From contig NZ_CP054931.1 of the NCBI RefSeq assembly GCF_013364355.1, positions 682,001 through 746,000 of the forward strand: a stretch of DNA of 64,000 nt, read 5' to 3'. Origin of the DNA: Stenotrophomonas sp. NA06056. GTDB taxonomy: Bacteria; Pseudomonadota; Gammaproteobacteria; Xanthomonadales; Xanthomonadaceae. The position numbers were made by a program, and so were the translations under genes. Below, piece by piece: positions 8,421 to 18,061 of this stretch. Position 1 is the stretch's first letter. Each line of letters starts with the position of its first letter. The notes under the pieces are model-generated. The model saw only the letters and a list, made by a program, of their open reading frames with translations, did no database searches and was not told the DNA's origin.

Positions 8421-10745
8421 ATGATCAACAGCGAAATCCAGTCGCCTGATTCCGACCGCGTCCGCGTCGGCGAATGCATCGTTACTTTGTCCTCGCGTGA
8501 GGTTGAAGTTGCGGGTGCGCGCCGTACACGACGTTTGACGCCCAAGTCGCTGGGCGTGCTGCGCATGTTGATGCGGCAGCCGGGGCGCGTGGTGACCCGT
8601 GACGAACTGTTCGCCGAAGTGTGGCCGGACACGCTGCCGACCAACGATGTGCTGACCCAGGCGGTTACGCAGCTGCGCAAGGCGTTCAGCGTCGACGACG
8701 ACAATGGTCAGGCGTACATCGAGACCATCGCCAAGACCGGCTACCGCTTGCTGGTACCGGTGCAGCCGCTGGCGGACCACGAGACCGATGCGAACGCTGC
8801 TGCAGAGGAATCGAGCGCATCGCAGCCGCCTGCGCCGAATGCGGTGAGCACCGTCAGCGCGCCCATGATTGAACGCGGCAGTCGCCGCTGGCGTCGTCTC
8901 CGCCGTCGCCTGCTGCTGGCGCTGGGCGTGGTGATGCTGCTTGCACTGGTGGTGTTGAGCGTACTGCTGCTGCGCCGCCCGGCGCCGGTGAGTTCTCCGG
9001 TGGATGCGGCAGTGGAGAACGGCACGCGGGTGATCGGAAGCCCTGAGCGGCCGTATCGCTTGATTACCGCCACGGCTGGTTTTGAGACCTATCCCACACT
9101 TTCGCCTGACGGATCGCAGGTCGCCTATGAAGGCGCCAACGACGATGGCAAGGATGGCAACGCCATCAAGGTGCAGACCTCCGGCAATGCACCCGCACGC
9201 CAGCTGCTTTCGCCGCCGGCAGGTGCCAGCGACCGTTTCCCGAACTGGTCGCCTGATGGCCGCGAAATCGCTTTTGCCCGCTTTGGTGCCGATGCCAGCT
9301 GCCAGGTGTTGATCGCCAGCGCCACCGGCGGCGCCGTGCGCCAGGCAACACGTTGCGACGGCACTGAGCTGCTCAGTTTCGACTGGACGCCCGATGGGCG
9401 TGGCCTGGTCTTCGGCAGCATGGTGGGTCGCTATGCCCATCGCGGCATCCGCGTGCTCGATCTGGCCACCGGCCAGTGGCGAGCCCTGGACTACCACGTA
9501 GATGAAGATGATTTCGACTACGCCCCGCGCTATTCGCCGGATGGCAAATGGCTGGTGTTTGTCCGCAACCCTCAGTTGGGTGATCTGTGGCGGATGCCTG
9601 CCAGCGGCGGCACGCCCGAGCAGTTGACCACCGAATCGGCCGAGCTGCGCGGATGGGCATGGCTGGGCGACGGTCGACATATCGTGTTTGGCCGCCGCGT
9701 GGACAGCGAAGCGCGCCTGTACTACCTCGACGTCGAGCGCCGCACGCTGCGCGACGCTGGGCTCGATGATGCGCAGTGGCCGGCCGTCTCGCGCCGCGGC
9801 GACATGCTGGCGTTCGTGCATCGGCGCGCGCAGTTCGGCGTGTTCAGGATGCCCGCGCAGGGCGGTGCCGGCGAGCGTCTGTTCGCCTCCAGTGGCCGCG
9901 ATGGACAACCGATGGTGGCGCCGGATGGGCGGCAACTGGTGTTCAGTTCCGATCGTTCCGGCAGCTTTGCGCTGTGGTGGGCCGACATGCAGCGGCCAGA
10001 GTCGTTGCGGCCGATCGAGGGGCTGAAGCCGGAGGCGCGGCAGGCACCGGACTGGTCGGCCGACAGTCGGCATCTGCTGGTGGTGGGGCGCGATGAGCAT
10101 GGCGAAGCGGTTGTCTACGAGATTGCTCCACGCGATGAACAGCTGCATCGCCTTCCGGTTCCCGCTGAGCAACCGTTGCAGGTGTTGTACGGTGCCGGCG
10201 CGGAGCAGCTGCTGGTGGTTGAACGTGATGCCGACCAGCACACCCGTTTGAGCCTGTTCGACCGCAGCACGCAGCCATGGCGACGGTTGGCCAGCCTGGA
10301 GGGCGTGTCGCAGGCACGTTTCGACCGCAGTACCGGGCGGGTGCTGTTCACCCGGTTGGCAGCCGGCGGGCTGTGGTCGGTGGACGCGGCGTTGACCCCT
10401 GCCAGCGTGCAGCAGATCAGCGAGGACCGGCCGAGCCGTTGGCGCTACCGGACCTGGACAGTGGCTGGTAACGGCAGCATCGACTACCTCGGCAGCAGTG
10501 CCAGCTGCGGCACAACCCTTGTCCGTATCCAGTCTGGACGCGAAGAAGCGGAGCGCTGCCTGGACGCGCAGCGCCTGAGCGCGGGCAATGGACTCAGTGC
10601 CAGCGCAGATGGCAACAGCCTGTATCTGGCCCTGGCCATCAGCGATGGCGCCGACATCGGTGTGATGCGGCTGCCCGAACAGCCCCCGGCGTTGTTCCCG
10701 GCGTTCTCCAAACTGCTGATTCTGCAAGAGAAAGGGCCTTCGTAA
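8421..10745 (+). CDS. CadC/ToxR-like membrane regulator: winged helix, one TM helix, beta-propeller
   Basis: 774 residues. Residues about 12-112 form a Trans_reg_C winged helix (RLTPKSLGVLRMLMRQPGRV, then VLTQAVTQLRKAF and IETIAKTGYRLLVP). A single hydrophobic helix follows basic residues RRWRRLRRR at about 150-180. The periplasmic part repeats blades with the pattern SPDG…VAY / WSPDG…IAF / YSPDGKWLVF, typical of TolB/WD40-like propellers. The order DNA-binding domain, membrane helix, sensor matches CadC, in which the periplasmic part senses a signal and the cytosolic domain acts on DNA from the membrane. The target is unknown; the next genes in the same direction are an AraC regulator and a TonB-dependent receptor, both candidates. 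Confidence 0.85.
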   Translation: MINSEIQSPDSDRVRVGECIVTLSSREVEVAGARRTRRLTPKSLGVLRMLMRQPGRVVTRDELFAEVWPDTLPTNDVLTQAVTQLRKAFSVDDDNGQAYIETIAKTGYRLLVPVQPLADHETDANAAAEESSASQPPAPNAVSTVSAPMIERGSRRWRRLRRRLLLALGVVMLLALVVLSVLLLRRPAPVSSPVDAAVENGTRVIGSPERPYRLITATAGFETYPTLSPDGSQVAYEGANDDGKDGNAIKVQTSGNAPARQLLSPPAGASDRFPNWSPDGREIAFARFGADASCQVLIASATGGAVRQATRCDGTELLSFDWTPDGRGLVFGSMVGRYAHRGIRVLDLATGQWRALDYHVDEDDFDYAPRYSPDGKWLVFVRNPQLGDLWRMPASGGTPEQLTTESAELRGWAWLGDGRHIVFGRRVDSEARLYYLDVERRTLRDAGLDDAQWPAVSRRGDMLAFVHRRAQFGVFRMPAQGGAGERLFASSGRDGQPMVAPDGRQLVFSSDRSGSFALWWADMQRPESLRPIEGLKPEARQAPDWSADSRHLLVVGRDEHGEAVVYEIAPRDEQLHRLPVPAEQPLQVLYGAGAEQLLVVERDADQHTRLSLFDRSTQPWRRLASLEGVSQARFDRSTGRVLFTRLAAGGLWSVDAALTPASVQQISEDRPSRWRYRTWTVAGNGSIDYLGSSASCGTTLVRIQSGREEAERCLDAQRLSAGNGLSASADGNSLYLALAISDGADIGVMRLPEQPPALFPAFSKLLILQEKGPS

Positions 10746-10860
10746 TTTCTTCGTGACGATCTCGCCGCGAATTCGTGGCGATCTCGGCAGTCTTTCCTGA
10801 CGCGCTGTCGCCTGATTTGGCAAAACGGAGGCCTGTACTTGGCAAATCCGTGGTGCCCCC

Positions 10861-11760
10861 ATGCGTCAACTCTCGCTGGCCGATCGTGGCCAAACCCTCT
10901 CCCTGGACAAGGCGATCGACGACGTCGCGCCGACCTGCATGGGCGTTGCCCGGCTCGGCAGCCTGCAGACCGCCGGCACCAGCTTCAGCGTCTGGATGCA
11001 GGTGCGCGGAACCTCGTGGGTGGAGGCCAAGGAAGGGCGGTTCCGGTTGCGCCAGGGCGAGTGGATCGCGTTCGAGAAGGAGTCCCGGCCGCTGGTCCAG
11101 GCCGGGCGCAACGGCTTGTGCGTGGGCATGAACCTGAACATCGAAGCGCTGCGCGTGCTGACCGAGATGGCCGACTGTGGCCTGTATGCCGGTCGCGGCC
11201 TGATGAACCGTGCCGATGCACGCGTGGCACTGCGCCTGTGGCGTGACGCCCTGGCCAGCGGGCAGCCAGCGCAGGCGCTGCGTCCGTTGCTGCTGCACCT
11301 GGCAGGCCTGCAGCGCAGTCTGGCCGACAACGTGCAGCGTTGCCCCGGTCGTTCGCGCAGCCGCAAGCGCCAGGTGTTCGGCCGCATGCAGCGTGCGCGC
11401 CTGTATCTGGAAGGCAACAGCCATCGTGTGGTGCGTATCGGTGAACTGGCCGAGCTGACCAACTTCTCCAGCTGGTATCTCTCCAAGACGTTCCAGAGCC
11501 TGTACGAAGAAAGCCCGCAGTCGCTTTCGGCACGGTTGCGTCTCGAGCGCGCTGCCGATCTGCTGCGCGACACCGACATGATGGTCGGCGAAGTCGCTGC
11601 CGCCAGCGGTTTCGACAACTGCTGCAGCTTCGCGCGTGCCTTCCGCGCCCGCTACGGCCAGTCCGCTTCGCGCTTCCGCGAGAACGACGGGCAGCTTCCG
11701 CCACACTCCGCAAAGTCTCCGGTTGTGTCGCGCAAATACAGCGCTGCAACGCAATCGTAA
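10861..11760 (+). CDS. AraC-family transcriptional regulator
   Basis: 299 residues. The C-terminal 100 hold two helix-turn-helix motifs: VRIGELAELTNFSSWYLSKT, then VGEVAAASGFDNCCSFARAF followed by RARYGQSASRFR, the AraC/XylS signature. The N-terminal part (about 1-160) is a poorly conserved sensing domain. It ends 49 nt before the TonB-dependent receptor at 11810 and points toward it, so it probably controls that receptor. The inducer is unknown. Confidence 0.85.
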   Translation: MRQLSLADRGQTLSLDKAIDDVAPTCMGVARLGSLQTAGTSFSVWMQVRGTSWVEAKEGRFRLRQGEWIAFEKESRPLVQAGRNGLCVGMNLNIEALRVLTEMADCGLYAGRGLMNRADARVALRLWRDALASGQPAQALRPLLLHLAGLQRSLADNVQRCPGRSRSRKRQVFGRMQRARLYLEGNSHRVVRIGELAELTNFSSWYLSKTFQSLYEESPQSLSARLRLERAADLLRDTDMMVGEVAAASGFDNCCSFARAFRARYGQSASRFRENDGQLPPHSAKSPVVSRKYSAATQS

Positions 11761-11809
11761 CGTGCTACGGCGTTTTAACACGCTACTAACACGTACCTTG
11801 GAGAGATTG

Positions 11810-14698
11810 ATGAACGTTCGTATTCCTGCAGTGCGGCTCGGCTTGTTGCCGGCCGGCATTGCGCTTGCCTTGGCACCGTCCTTCGCTTCGGCGCAGGACG
11901 CAGCTGCCGGCGGCACGACCGACCTGGACCGCATTTCGGTCACCGGTTCGCGCATCCGCCAAGCGAGCATGGAAACCGCACAGCCGGTGATCGCGCTGCA
12001 GCGCGCCGACATTGAAAAGCAGGGCTTCACCAGCGTTGCCGACATCGTGCAGAACCTGTCGGCAACCGGTTCGCCGGCGATCAGCCGCGCCGACGCCCTG
12101 AGCTCGGGCGAAGAAGTCGGCGGCCAGTACGTCGACCTGCGCAACCTCGGCCCGGAGCGCACCCTGGTGCTGCTGGACGGCAAGCGCATGGGCACCAGCA
12201 CCGGCGGCTACACCGATCTGGCGTCGATCCCGACCTCGGTCGTGGAACGCATCGAAGTGCTGACTGACGGTGCCTCGGCCATCTATGGTTCCGACGCTAT
12301 CGCCGGCGTGGTCAACATCATCACCCGCAAGAACTTCGACGGCCTGGAAGCCAGCGTCTACGGTGGCCAGTACGGCCAGGGCGACGGTCAGAAGCAGGTC
12401 TACAACTTCGTCTACGGCCAGACCGGTGAGCGCGGTTCGATCACCTTCGGCGCCGAGTACAGCAAGGAAGACGAGGTCAAGGCCAAGGATCGCTCCTTCA
12501 GCCGCTACCCGAACGGTCGCTTCCATCCGTTCCCGACCGACGACGATGCCAATGGCTGGTCGCCGGCATCCAACCATGGCGTGCTGATCGACGACATGGG
12601 CACCCCGAAGGACGCCAACGACGATATCTGGTACACCCGTGCCAATAACGGCGCCGGCAACGGCATGGGCGACTTCCGTGAGTTCGGCACCGCCGACTAC
12701 ACCAATGCCAGCCAGGAAATGTGGCTGCAGAACAAGTTGACCCGTCGCTCGGTGTTCGCCAACGGCAACTACGACCTGACCGACAACATCCGCGCTACCG
12801 CAAACGTGCTCTACACCAAGCGCACCGCGACCTCGCAGATTGCCGGCTACCCGTACCAGTCCGAGGTCTACGGCACCCCGCTGTCGGCCGACAGCATCTA
12901 CAACCCGCTGGGCAAGGATGCGAACTTCATCCGTCGCACCTCCGAACTGCCGCGCCAGACCGAATCCGAGCAGGAAACCTTCCGCTTCTCGGCCGGCCTG
13001 GAAGGCTCGTTCGAGTTCGCTGACAAGTTCTGGGATTGGGACGTGGGCTACGTCTACAACCAGAACAAGGGTGTCAAGACCGGCACCGGCGACCTGTTCG
13101 TTCCGAACGTGCAGAATGCTGTCGGTCCGTCCTTCATGGACGGCGACGTTGCCCGCTGCGGTACCCCGGGCAAGGTGATCGCCGGTTGCACGCCGTGGAA
13201 CCCGCTCGCACCGTACGGCTCCACCGGCAATGGTTCGCTGGCCGACCCGGCGCTGCAGGCCTACCTGTTCCTGCCGAGCCACGATACCTATACCAACACC
13301 ACCAAGGCATACAGCGCCAACATCTCCGGTTCGCTGTTCACGCTGCCGGCCGGTGATCTGGCCATCGCCGCCGGTTACGAGCACCGTCAGGAAAGCGGTG
13401 AGTACAACCCGGATGCACTGCTGCAGTCGGGTCTGAGCACCAGCCTGGCCGGCGCGCCGACCAAGGGCAGCTACAAGCTCGACGAGTTCTATGTCGAACT
13501 GAACGTGCCGGTGCTGGCCGACATGCCGTTCGCCAAGGAACTGTCGCTCGACATGGCTGGTCGCTACTCGGACTACAACACCTTCGGCGACACCATCAAC
13601 AGCAAGTTCGGCCTGAAGTGGAAGCCGATCGACGACCTGCTGGTGCGTGCGACCTATTCGACGGGCTTCCGCGCGCCGAACATCGCCAACATGTATGGCG
13701 GCACCTCGCAGACCTTCGACGCCTACACCGATCCGTGCGACAGCAGCTTCGGTTCGGCCTCGCGCAACCCGTCGGTTGCCGCGGCCTGTGGTGCACGTGG
13801 TGTTCCGGCGAACTTCCGCCAGATCACGTCCGGTGGCGCACAGTCGACCGGCCCGGGCACCCAGTCCTACAGCGCCTTCGAGTCGGGTTCCAACCCGGAA
13901 CTGCAGCCGGAAACCTCCAAGACCTGGACGGCCGGCCTGGTCTACAGCCCGAACTTCGTGCAGGGCCTGGACGTCAGCCTGGACTGGTGGAAGATCCGCA
14001 TCGACAACGTGATCGCCGCCGAGTCGGTGACCTCGATCCTCAACCAGTGCTACGTGCTGGGCGTGGCGTCGGCGTGTGACCGCTTCAGCCGCGGTACCGA
14101 AGGCCGCACCGTCAACCAGGTGGTCGACGTTACCCGCACCCTGATCAACGGTGGTTACCAGGAAACCGCAGGTTACGACCTGGGCATCAAGTACCGCCTG
14201 CCGGAGTTCTCCTTCGGCAAGATCGTGGTTGACTGGAAGACCACCTACGTCGACTACCTCGAGTACAAGCGCGACAACGAAGCCGAGACCCCGGTCGAGC
14301 AGCACACCAGCTGGGCAACCGGCGACTGGGGTGCAAACTTCCGCGTCCGTTCGAACCTGAATGTCGATTGGAGCCTGGGCAACCTGGGCGTGAACTGGGC
14401 GGTGCGTTACTACTCGAGCATGAAGGAGCCGTGCTCCTACGACACCGAGTGCAACCTGCCTGACTTCAGCTCGGCCTACACCCTGGGCCAGCCGACCCGC
14501 AAGGTCGGTTCGAACACCTTCCACGATGTGCAGGTGCGTTACACCCTGCCGTGGCAGGCGACGGTCTCGGTCGGTGCCAACAACGTGTTCAACCACGAAG
14601 GCCCGGTCATGTACAGCCAGCCGAACTCGAGCTTCTCGTACTACGGTGGCTTCGACATCGGTCGTTACTACTACATGAAGTACACCCAGCGCTTCTGA
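11810..14698 (+). CDS. TonB-dependent outer-membrane receptor
   Basis: 962-residue beta-barrel receptor that imports a ligand across the outer membrane using TonB energy. ATG at 11810 follows a TTGGAGAGA ribosome binding site and starts a signal peptide ending FASAQ. A TonB-box-like DRISVTGSR lies near residue 37, then the plug domain (DGASAIYGSDAIAGVVNIIT, the conserved plug segment) and a barrel ending YMKYTQRF with the C-terminal aromatic needed for outer-membrane assembly. No STN signalling domain is present, in contrast to the receptor at 19315. In xanthomonads this subtype is one of a very large set; the ligand (carbohydrate, peptide or siderophore) cannot be assigned. A strong terminator follows. 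Confidence 0.9.
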   Translation: MNVRIPAVRLGLLPAGIALALAPSFASAQDAAAGGTTDLDRISVTGSRIRQASMETAQPVIALQRADIEKQGFTSVADIVQNLSATGSPAISRADALSSGEEVGGQYVDLRNLGPERTLVLLDGKRMGTSTGGYTDLASIPTSVVERIEVLTDGASAIYGSDAIAGVVNIITRKNFDGLEASVYGGQYGQGDGQKQVYNFVYGQTGERGSITFGAEYSKEDEVKAKDRSFSRYPNGRFHPFPTDDDANGWSPASNHGVLIDDMGTPKDANDDIWYTRANNGAGNGMGDFREFGTADYTNASQEMWLQNKLTRRSVFANGNYDLTDNIRATANVLYTKRTATSQIAGYPYQSEVYGTPLSADSIYNPLGKDANFIRRTSELPRQTESEQETFRFSAGLEGSFEFADKFWDWDVGYVYNQNKGVKTGTGDLFVPNVQNAVGPSFMDGDVARCGTPGKVIAGCTPWNPLAPYGSTGNGSLADPALQAYLFLPSHDTYTNTTKAYSANISGSLFTLPAGDLAIAAGYEHRQESGEYNPDALLQSGLSTSLAGAPTKGSYKLDEFYVELNVPVLADMPFAKELSLDMAGRYSDYNTFGDTINSKFGLKWKPIDDLLVRATYSTGFRAPNIANMYGGTSQTFDAYTDPCDSSFGSASRNPSVAAACGARGVPANFRQITSGGAQSTGPGTQSYSAFESGSNPELQPETSKTWTAGLVYSPNFVQGLDVSLDWWKIRIDNVIAAESVTSILNQCYVLGVASACDRFSRGTEGRTVNQVVDVTRTLINGGYQETAGYDLGIKYRLPEFSFGKIVVDWKTTYVDYLEYKRDNEAETPVEQHTSWATGDWGANFRVRSNLNVDWSLGNLGVNWAVRYYSSMKEPCSYDTECNLPDFSSAYTLGQPTRKVGSNTFHDVQVRYTLPWQATVSVGANNVFNHEGPVMYSQPNSSFSYYGGFDIGRYYYMKYTQRF

Positions 14699-14726
14699 TC
14701 CATCGAAGCGTGACAGCAGAAAGAGG

Positions 14727-14758
14727 AGGGCGGGCCGCAAGGCCCGCCCTTCTTGTTT
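14727..14758 (+). terminator. Rho-independent terminator of the TonB-dependent receptor
   Basis: AGGGCGGGCC-GCAA-GGCCCGCCCT followed by TCTTGTTT, 28 nt after the stop codon. Confidence 0.85.
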
Positions 14759-14774
14759 CCTCTCCCGACCCACA

Positions 14775-14842
14775 GTAGATCCACGCCATGCGTGGATGAA
14801 TCCCCGGCCATCCACAGTAGATCCACGCCATGCGTGGATGAA
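14775..14842. repeat. Two SMAG palindromes, same orientation
   Basis: GTAG heads at 14775 and 14817, each followed by stem ATCCACGC/GCGTGGAT with loop CAT. They lie in the convergent gap between two terminators. Confidence 0.88.
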
Positions 14843-14857
14843 CTTCCCGGCACAACG

Positions 14858-14886
14858 AAAAAAGGCAGGCCACGCGGCCTGCCTTT
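14858..14886 (-). terminator. Terminator of the HDOD gene
   Basis: AAAGGCAGGC and GCCTGCCTTT pair around CACGCG; on the minus strand a T run follows, 32 nt after the HDOD gene stop. The hairpin can work in both directions. Confidence 0.8.
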
Positions 14887-14917
14887 CATTCCCTGCGTAC
14901 TCGCCCGAGACTGCGCC

Positions 14918-16039
14918 TCAGGCGTCGCTCGGCACCAGCCCCATCAGGCTGTTGGCATGCTCGCGCCACTGCGGCAGCTTGTTCAGCACGCCCGCGCGCT
15001 GCAGATAGTCCTCATCCACCGGATCGCCGTTGACCAGTGCGAGCGCCACGTGCACCGCACCGGTCACCCAGAAGCTGCGGGTGTTGGCGCGCTGCGGCTG
15101 CAGATGGAACGCCACCGCCTCGATGATCGGCATCGGCAGGCCCCACAGGCCAAGCAGGTAGGCACCCGCTTCGGCATGGCCGGGGCGGTCGTCGTCCGCC
15201 CGCTCGGGTTCGCTGCGCTCGTTGCGCACGCCCGGCAGCAGCAGGCCGATGTCGGCCAGCAGCGCGGCGGTGGCACCGAGTTCGGCGCTGGAGTCGGGCA
15301 GCAGGCGTGCGGCCAATCGCGAGGCCATCAAGGCACGCTGCTGCAGCGAGTTGCGTTCGGCGCCGGACAAGGTCGGTGCGGAGAACACTTCGCTGGCCAG
15401 CACCAGGTCGCGCAGTGTCGCCAGGCCCAGGCGGGTCACGGCCGTACGCAGGTCGGCGATGGTGCGGCCCTGGCTGAAGAACGCCGAATTGGACAGTTGC
15501 AGCACCTTGGCTGCGATCGCCGGGTCGGCGGCGACCAGTTTGGCCACGTCGGCGCTGTCGGCGTCGTCGTCATGTTCCAGCGCCTGGGTCAGGCTCAGGT
15601 ACAAATGCGGCGGCGAGGGCAGCTTCTCGATGCGGCCGATGGCATCGCGCAGGCGCGGGCTGTCCAGCACGTCGCGCAGCTCTTCCAGGCTGGTCAATGC
15701 TTCCAGCAGCACTTCCGGTGCCAACGGCAATGGCAGGAAGCGATGGGCGACACCGATCAGGCGTGCCGGCGGCGGCCGGTTGCCATGCTGCGCATCGACA
15801 AGTGCGATGCGGATGGTCTCCGGGCGCAAGGTGCGGATCTGCCCCAGCAACGTGGTCGCGTTGAGATCGGGCAATTGCGGACAGACGATCACCGCGTCCA
15901 CGCCCTGGGTGGCGACCGCGGTCATCGCGGTATGGCCATCGGTGGCGGTCAGCGGCTGCCAGTCTTCCCCAAGATCGGCAATGAATTCGGTCAGCTCAGC
16001 CGGCAGGCTGGCTGTATCCCCTACAAGCAGAATACGCAC
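14918..16039 (-). CDS. HDOD-domain protein with receiver-like N-terminus
   Basis: 373 residues. Residues 1-115 resemble a response-regulator fold (VRILLVGDTASLP at the start, VDAVIVCPQLP at the phospho-acceptor strand). The usual Asp is replaced by Cys-Pro, so phosphorylation is doubtful. Residues about 135-340 form an HDOD domain (VAKLVAADPAIAAKVLQLSN, then RTIADLRTAVTRLGLATLRD), a metal-free relative of HD phosphohydrolases used in signalling. GTG at 16037-16039 is chosen because AGGGGAATGT lies just upstream and the protein begins at the first beta strand; the frame extends to an ATG at 16096. Likely a cytosolic signalling adaptor; no target is evident. Confidence 0.8.
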   Translation of the reverse strand: MRILLVGDTASLPAELTEFIADLGEDWQPLTATDGHTAMTAVATQGVDAVIVCPQLPDLNATTLLGQIRTLRPETIRIALVDAQHGNRPPPARLIGVAHRFLPLPLAPEVLLEALTSLEELRDVLDSPRLRDAIGRIEKLPSPPHLYLSLTQALEHDDDADSADVAKLVAADPAIAAKVLQLSNSAFFSQGRTIADLRTAVTRLGLATLRDLVLASEVFSAPTLSGAERNSLQQRALMASRLAARLLPDSSAELGATAALLADIGLLLPGVRNERSEPERADDDRPGHAEAGAYLLGLWGLPMPIIEAVAFHLQPQRANTRSFWVTGAVHVALALVNGDPVDEDYLQRAGVLNKLPQWREHANSLMGLVPSDA

Positions 16040-16190
16040 GACACATTCCCCTGGCTGTCTCGACGGTCGATGTCGAAGACGTGTGAAGTGACGCAATTTA
16101 CCTAATACGGCGGCAAAGGTGATGTGCCGCCGTCATGAAACGTGACCCGCATCGCTCCGACGCCGCGCGCCGGAGCAATGCTGTTCAGTC

Positions 16191-16727
16191 TCAGGCCTTG
16201 CTGTCGAGGTGGCGCTGGTGCGCCTCGATCAGGATCTGCTTGGCCTCAGCGGCGCCGCCCCAACCGTCCAGCTTGACCCACTTGCCCTTCTCCAGGTCCT
16301 TGTAGTGCTCGAAGAAGTGGCCGATGCGCTCCAGCCAGTGGCTGGACACCTGCTCGATGTCTTCCACGTGGGCGTAGCCGCCGAATACCTTGGTGACCGG
16401 CACGGCCAGGATCTTCTCGTCGCTGCCGGCCTCATCGCTCATCTTCAGCACGCCGACCGGACGGCAGCGCACCACCGAACCCGGAACCAGCGGCAGCGGC
16501 AGCACCACCAGCACGTCGGCCGGATCGCCGTCGCCGCACAGGGTGCTCGGCACGTAGCCGTAGTTGCAGGGGTAGCGCATCGGGGTGGAGAGGATGCGGT
16601 CGACGAAGATCGCGCCGGTTTCCTTGTCCACTTCGTACTTCACCGGCTCGGAATCCTTCGGGATCTCGATGATGACGTTGATTTCTTCCGGCGGGTTCTT
16701 GCCGGGCGAGACGAGTTCCAGACCCAT
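16191..16727 (-). CDS. ppa: Inorganic pyrophosphatase (soluble, family I)
   Basis: Hydrolyses PPi to phosphate with Mg2+, pulling biosynthetic reactions forward. The 178-residue product has the family signature DGDPADVLVVLP (active-site Asp residues) and KYEVDKETGAIFVDR with the catalytic Lys and Arg. The length is typical. It stands alone. A second, membrane-bound pyrophosphatase (25760-27787) and a PPi-using phosphofructokinase (29694-30950) lie in the same window, so PPi is both an energy carrier and a waste product here. Confidence 0.97.
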   Translation of the reverse strand: MGLELVSPGKNPPEEINVIIEIPKDSEPVKYEVDKETGAIFVDRILSTPMRYPCNYGYVPSTLCGDGDPADVLVVLPLPLVPGSVVRCRPVGVLKMSDEAGSDEKILAVPVTKVFGGYAHVEDIEQVSSHWLERIGHFFEHYKDLEKGKWVKLDGWGGAAEAKQILIEAHQRHLDSKA

Positions 16728-16910
16728 GGTGTGCTCCAGGTGGGGGATGTAGACGGATAGCTCTCCATTTTATGCCTTTGCCGGTCGCTGTGCAGGGGAG
16801 GGGGCTGACGGCAGGGTGGGGCAGGGGCCCACCTCGACGGCCGGGGTTCACCGATGGGGCCGGCCGACGTGCGGGCGCAGGCTGGATGCACCTACCCGAG
16901 GAGCTCCCGC

Positions 16911-17384
16911 ATGAAACCATCCGCCCTGTCCTTCGGCGTGTTCTGCGCGCTGCTGGTCGCACCTGCCGCCGAGGCCTTTCCCTACGTCGATCTGATCGAT
17001 TACCCGCACCAGGAAGCCAACTGGGACCGCTTCTTCGCCCTGGAAGGCCGGCTGCAGCATGGTTTCGACGCGATCTGTGGCGACACCTTCTGCGAGGGTG
17101 AGTACAGCGACATCCAGGCGCTGCGCCTGCGTTGCTCGGTGGATGCGGTGCGCGGCACGGTGCATGAGTGCCTCTGGGCATTTGCCGCCAGTGATCTGGC
17201 TGTGTCGCGGAGTGACGGTGCGATCGTGGCCCGGCAGCCGACCTGGTTGTGCCGGCTGCCGCTGATGCCGGGTACTCCGGTGGAGGACTTCCATGCAGCC
17301 CTGGCGGCCCGCAATCCGCTGCATGATCCCTTGCCCGGCACGTCGGAGAGCGTCTACGACGGGTTGACCGGCTGCATTCATTGA
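16911..17384 (+). CDS. Small secreted protein of unknown function
   Basis: 157 residues with a clear signal peptide (MKPSALSFGVFCALLVAPAAEA) and a mature part with seven Cys, including CGDTFCEGEYSD, suggesting a disulphide-bonded periplasmic protein. ATG at 16911 follows GAGGAGCTCC. It is not a member of any family I recognise. It lies just before the FecI/FecR heme-uptake locus in the same direction, with a gap of 72 nt containing an inverted repeat, so it is probably not in the same operon. Confidence 0.75.
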   Translation: MKPSALSFGVFCALLVAPAAEAFPYVDLIDYPHQEANWDRFFALEGRLQHGFDAICGDTFCEGEYSDIQALRLRCSVDAVRGTVHECLWAFAASDLAVSRSDGAIVARQPTWLCRLPLMPGTPVEDFHAALAARNPLHDPLPGTSESVYDGLTGCIH

Positions 17385-17406
17385 TGCGAACGTGACTGAT
17401 TCGCAT
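17384..17406. promoter_or_regulatory. Inverted repeat, possible Fur box before fecI
   Basis: ATGCGAA (17384-17390) and TTCGCAT (17400-17406) are perfect inverted arms 9 nt apart, 50 nt upstream of the sigma factor of an iron/heme locus. The half-sites resemble the GAATNATTC type of Fur recognition only in part, so the assignment to Fur is inference. Confidence 0.4.
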
Positions 17407-17456
17407 TAACGGAGTAGCATGCGCGGCGCCTTCCGCCTGCCGTCCCGGTTCCGCGC

Positions 17457-17957
17457 ATGCCCTCCAATGCCGCCTCCCTCACTGAACTGCTGATCCGCGA
17501 GCGGCCTGCGCTGCTGCGCAGGGTGCAGCGCATCCTTGGGGGTGACAACGGCGCAGAGGACGTGATCCAGGCCGTGTGGTTCAAGGCACGGGGGGTTGAC
17601 GACAGTCTGGCCATCGACAACCCGCGCGCCTATCTGTACCGGCTGGCCGCCAACCTGGCGACCGACCACGGCCGCGAATCGACCCGGCGCAACCGTTTGC
17701 TGGCCGACCACTACCTGTGGGGCCCGGACGAGGTGATCTCGACCGAGGAGCAGGCGATGGCGCAGGACGAGCTGCAGCGCGTTCTTGACGCAGCAGGGCA
17801 CCTGCCGGAGCCGACCCGCACCATCTTCCGGCTGAATCGCCTGCAGGGGCTGACCCAGGCCGAGATCGCGCGCCGTCTTGGCGTATCGGTGACCACGGTC
17901 GAGAACCATGTGCGCGCGGCGCTGCAGCGCCTGGCCTGGGCGCGCAGCGGTCGATGA
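17457..17957 (+). CDS. ECF sigma factor, FecI type
   Basis: 166-residue sigma-70-family factor of the iron-starvation group. Region 2 is at about 15-80 (GAEDVIQAVWFKA, NPRAYLYRLAANLATDH) and region 4 at about 105-160 (LPEPTRTIFRLNRLQGLTQAEIA, then RRLGVSVTTVENHVRAAL with the helix-turn-helix). It lies upstream of a FecR-type regulator and an STN-containing receptor, the standard cell-surface signalling order: ligand at the receptor, signal through FecR, release of sigma, transcription of the receptor. Confidence 0.92.
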   Translation: MPSNAASLTELLIRERPALLRRVQRILGGDNGAEDVIQAVWFKARGVDDSLAIDNPRAYLYRLAANLATDHGRESTRRNRLLADHYLWGPDEVISTEEQAMAQDELQRVLDAAGHLPEPTRTIFRLNRLQGLTQAEIARRLGVSVTTVENHVRAALQRLAWARSGR

Positions 17958-18061
17958 TCGCCCGGGCTTGGGGATCAGCTTCGCTGAAACGTCTTGATCA
18001 CTGGACCGTGGATGCGGTCTAGTTCTCCCGCCCGCGCTTGAATGCGCCTGTCTGCCAGCCG

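Noticed and set aside
11786..14815. A 1009-codon open frame on the minus strand across the TonB-dependent receptor
   Set aside because: Low-complexity, charged translation with no motif; it is the antisense shadow of a high-GC gene on the plus strand, which has signal peptide, plug and barrel motifs.
16147..16182. Hairpin after ppa as a terminator
   Set aside because: Stem arms match only in part and no U run follows on the minus strand.
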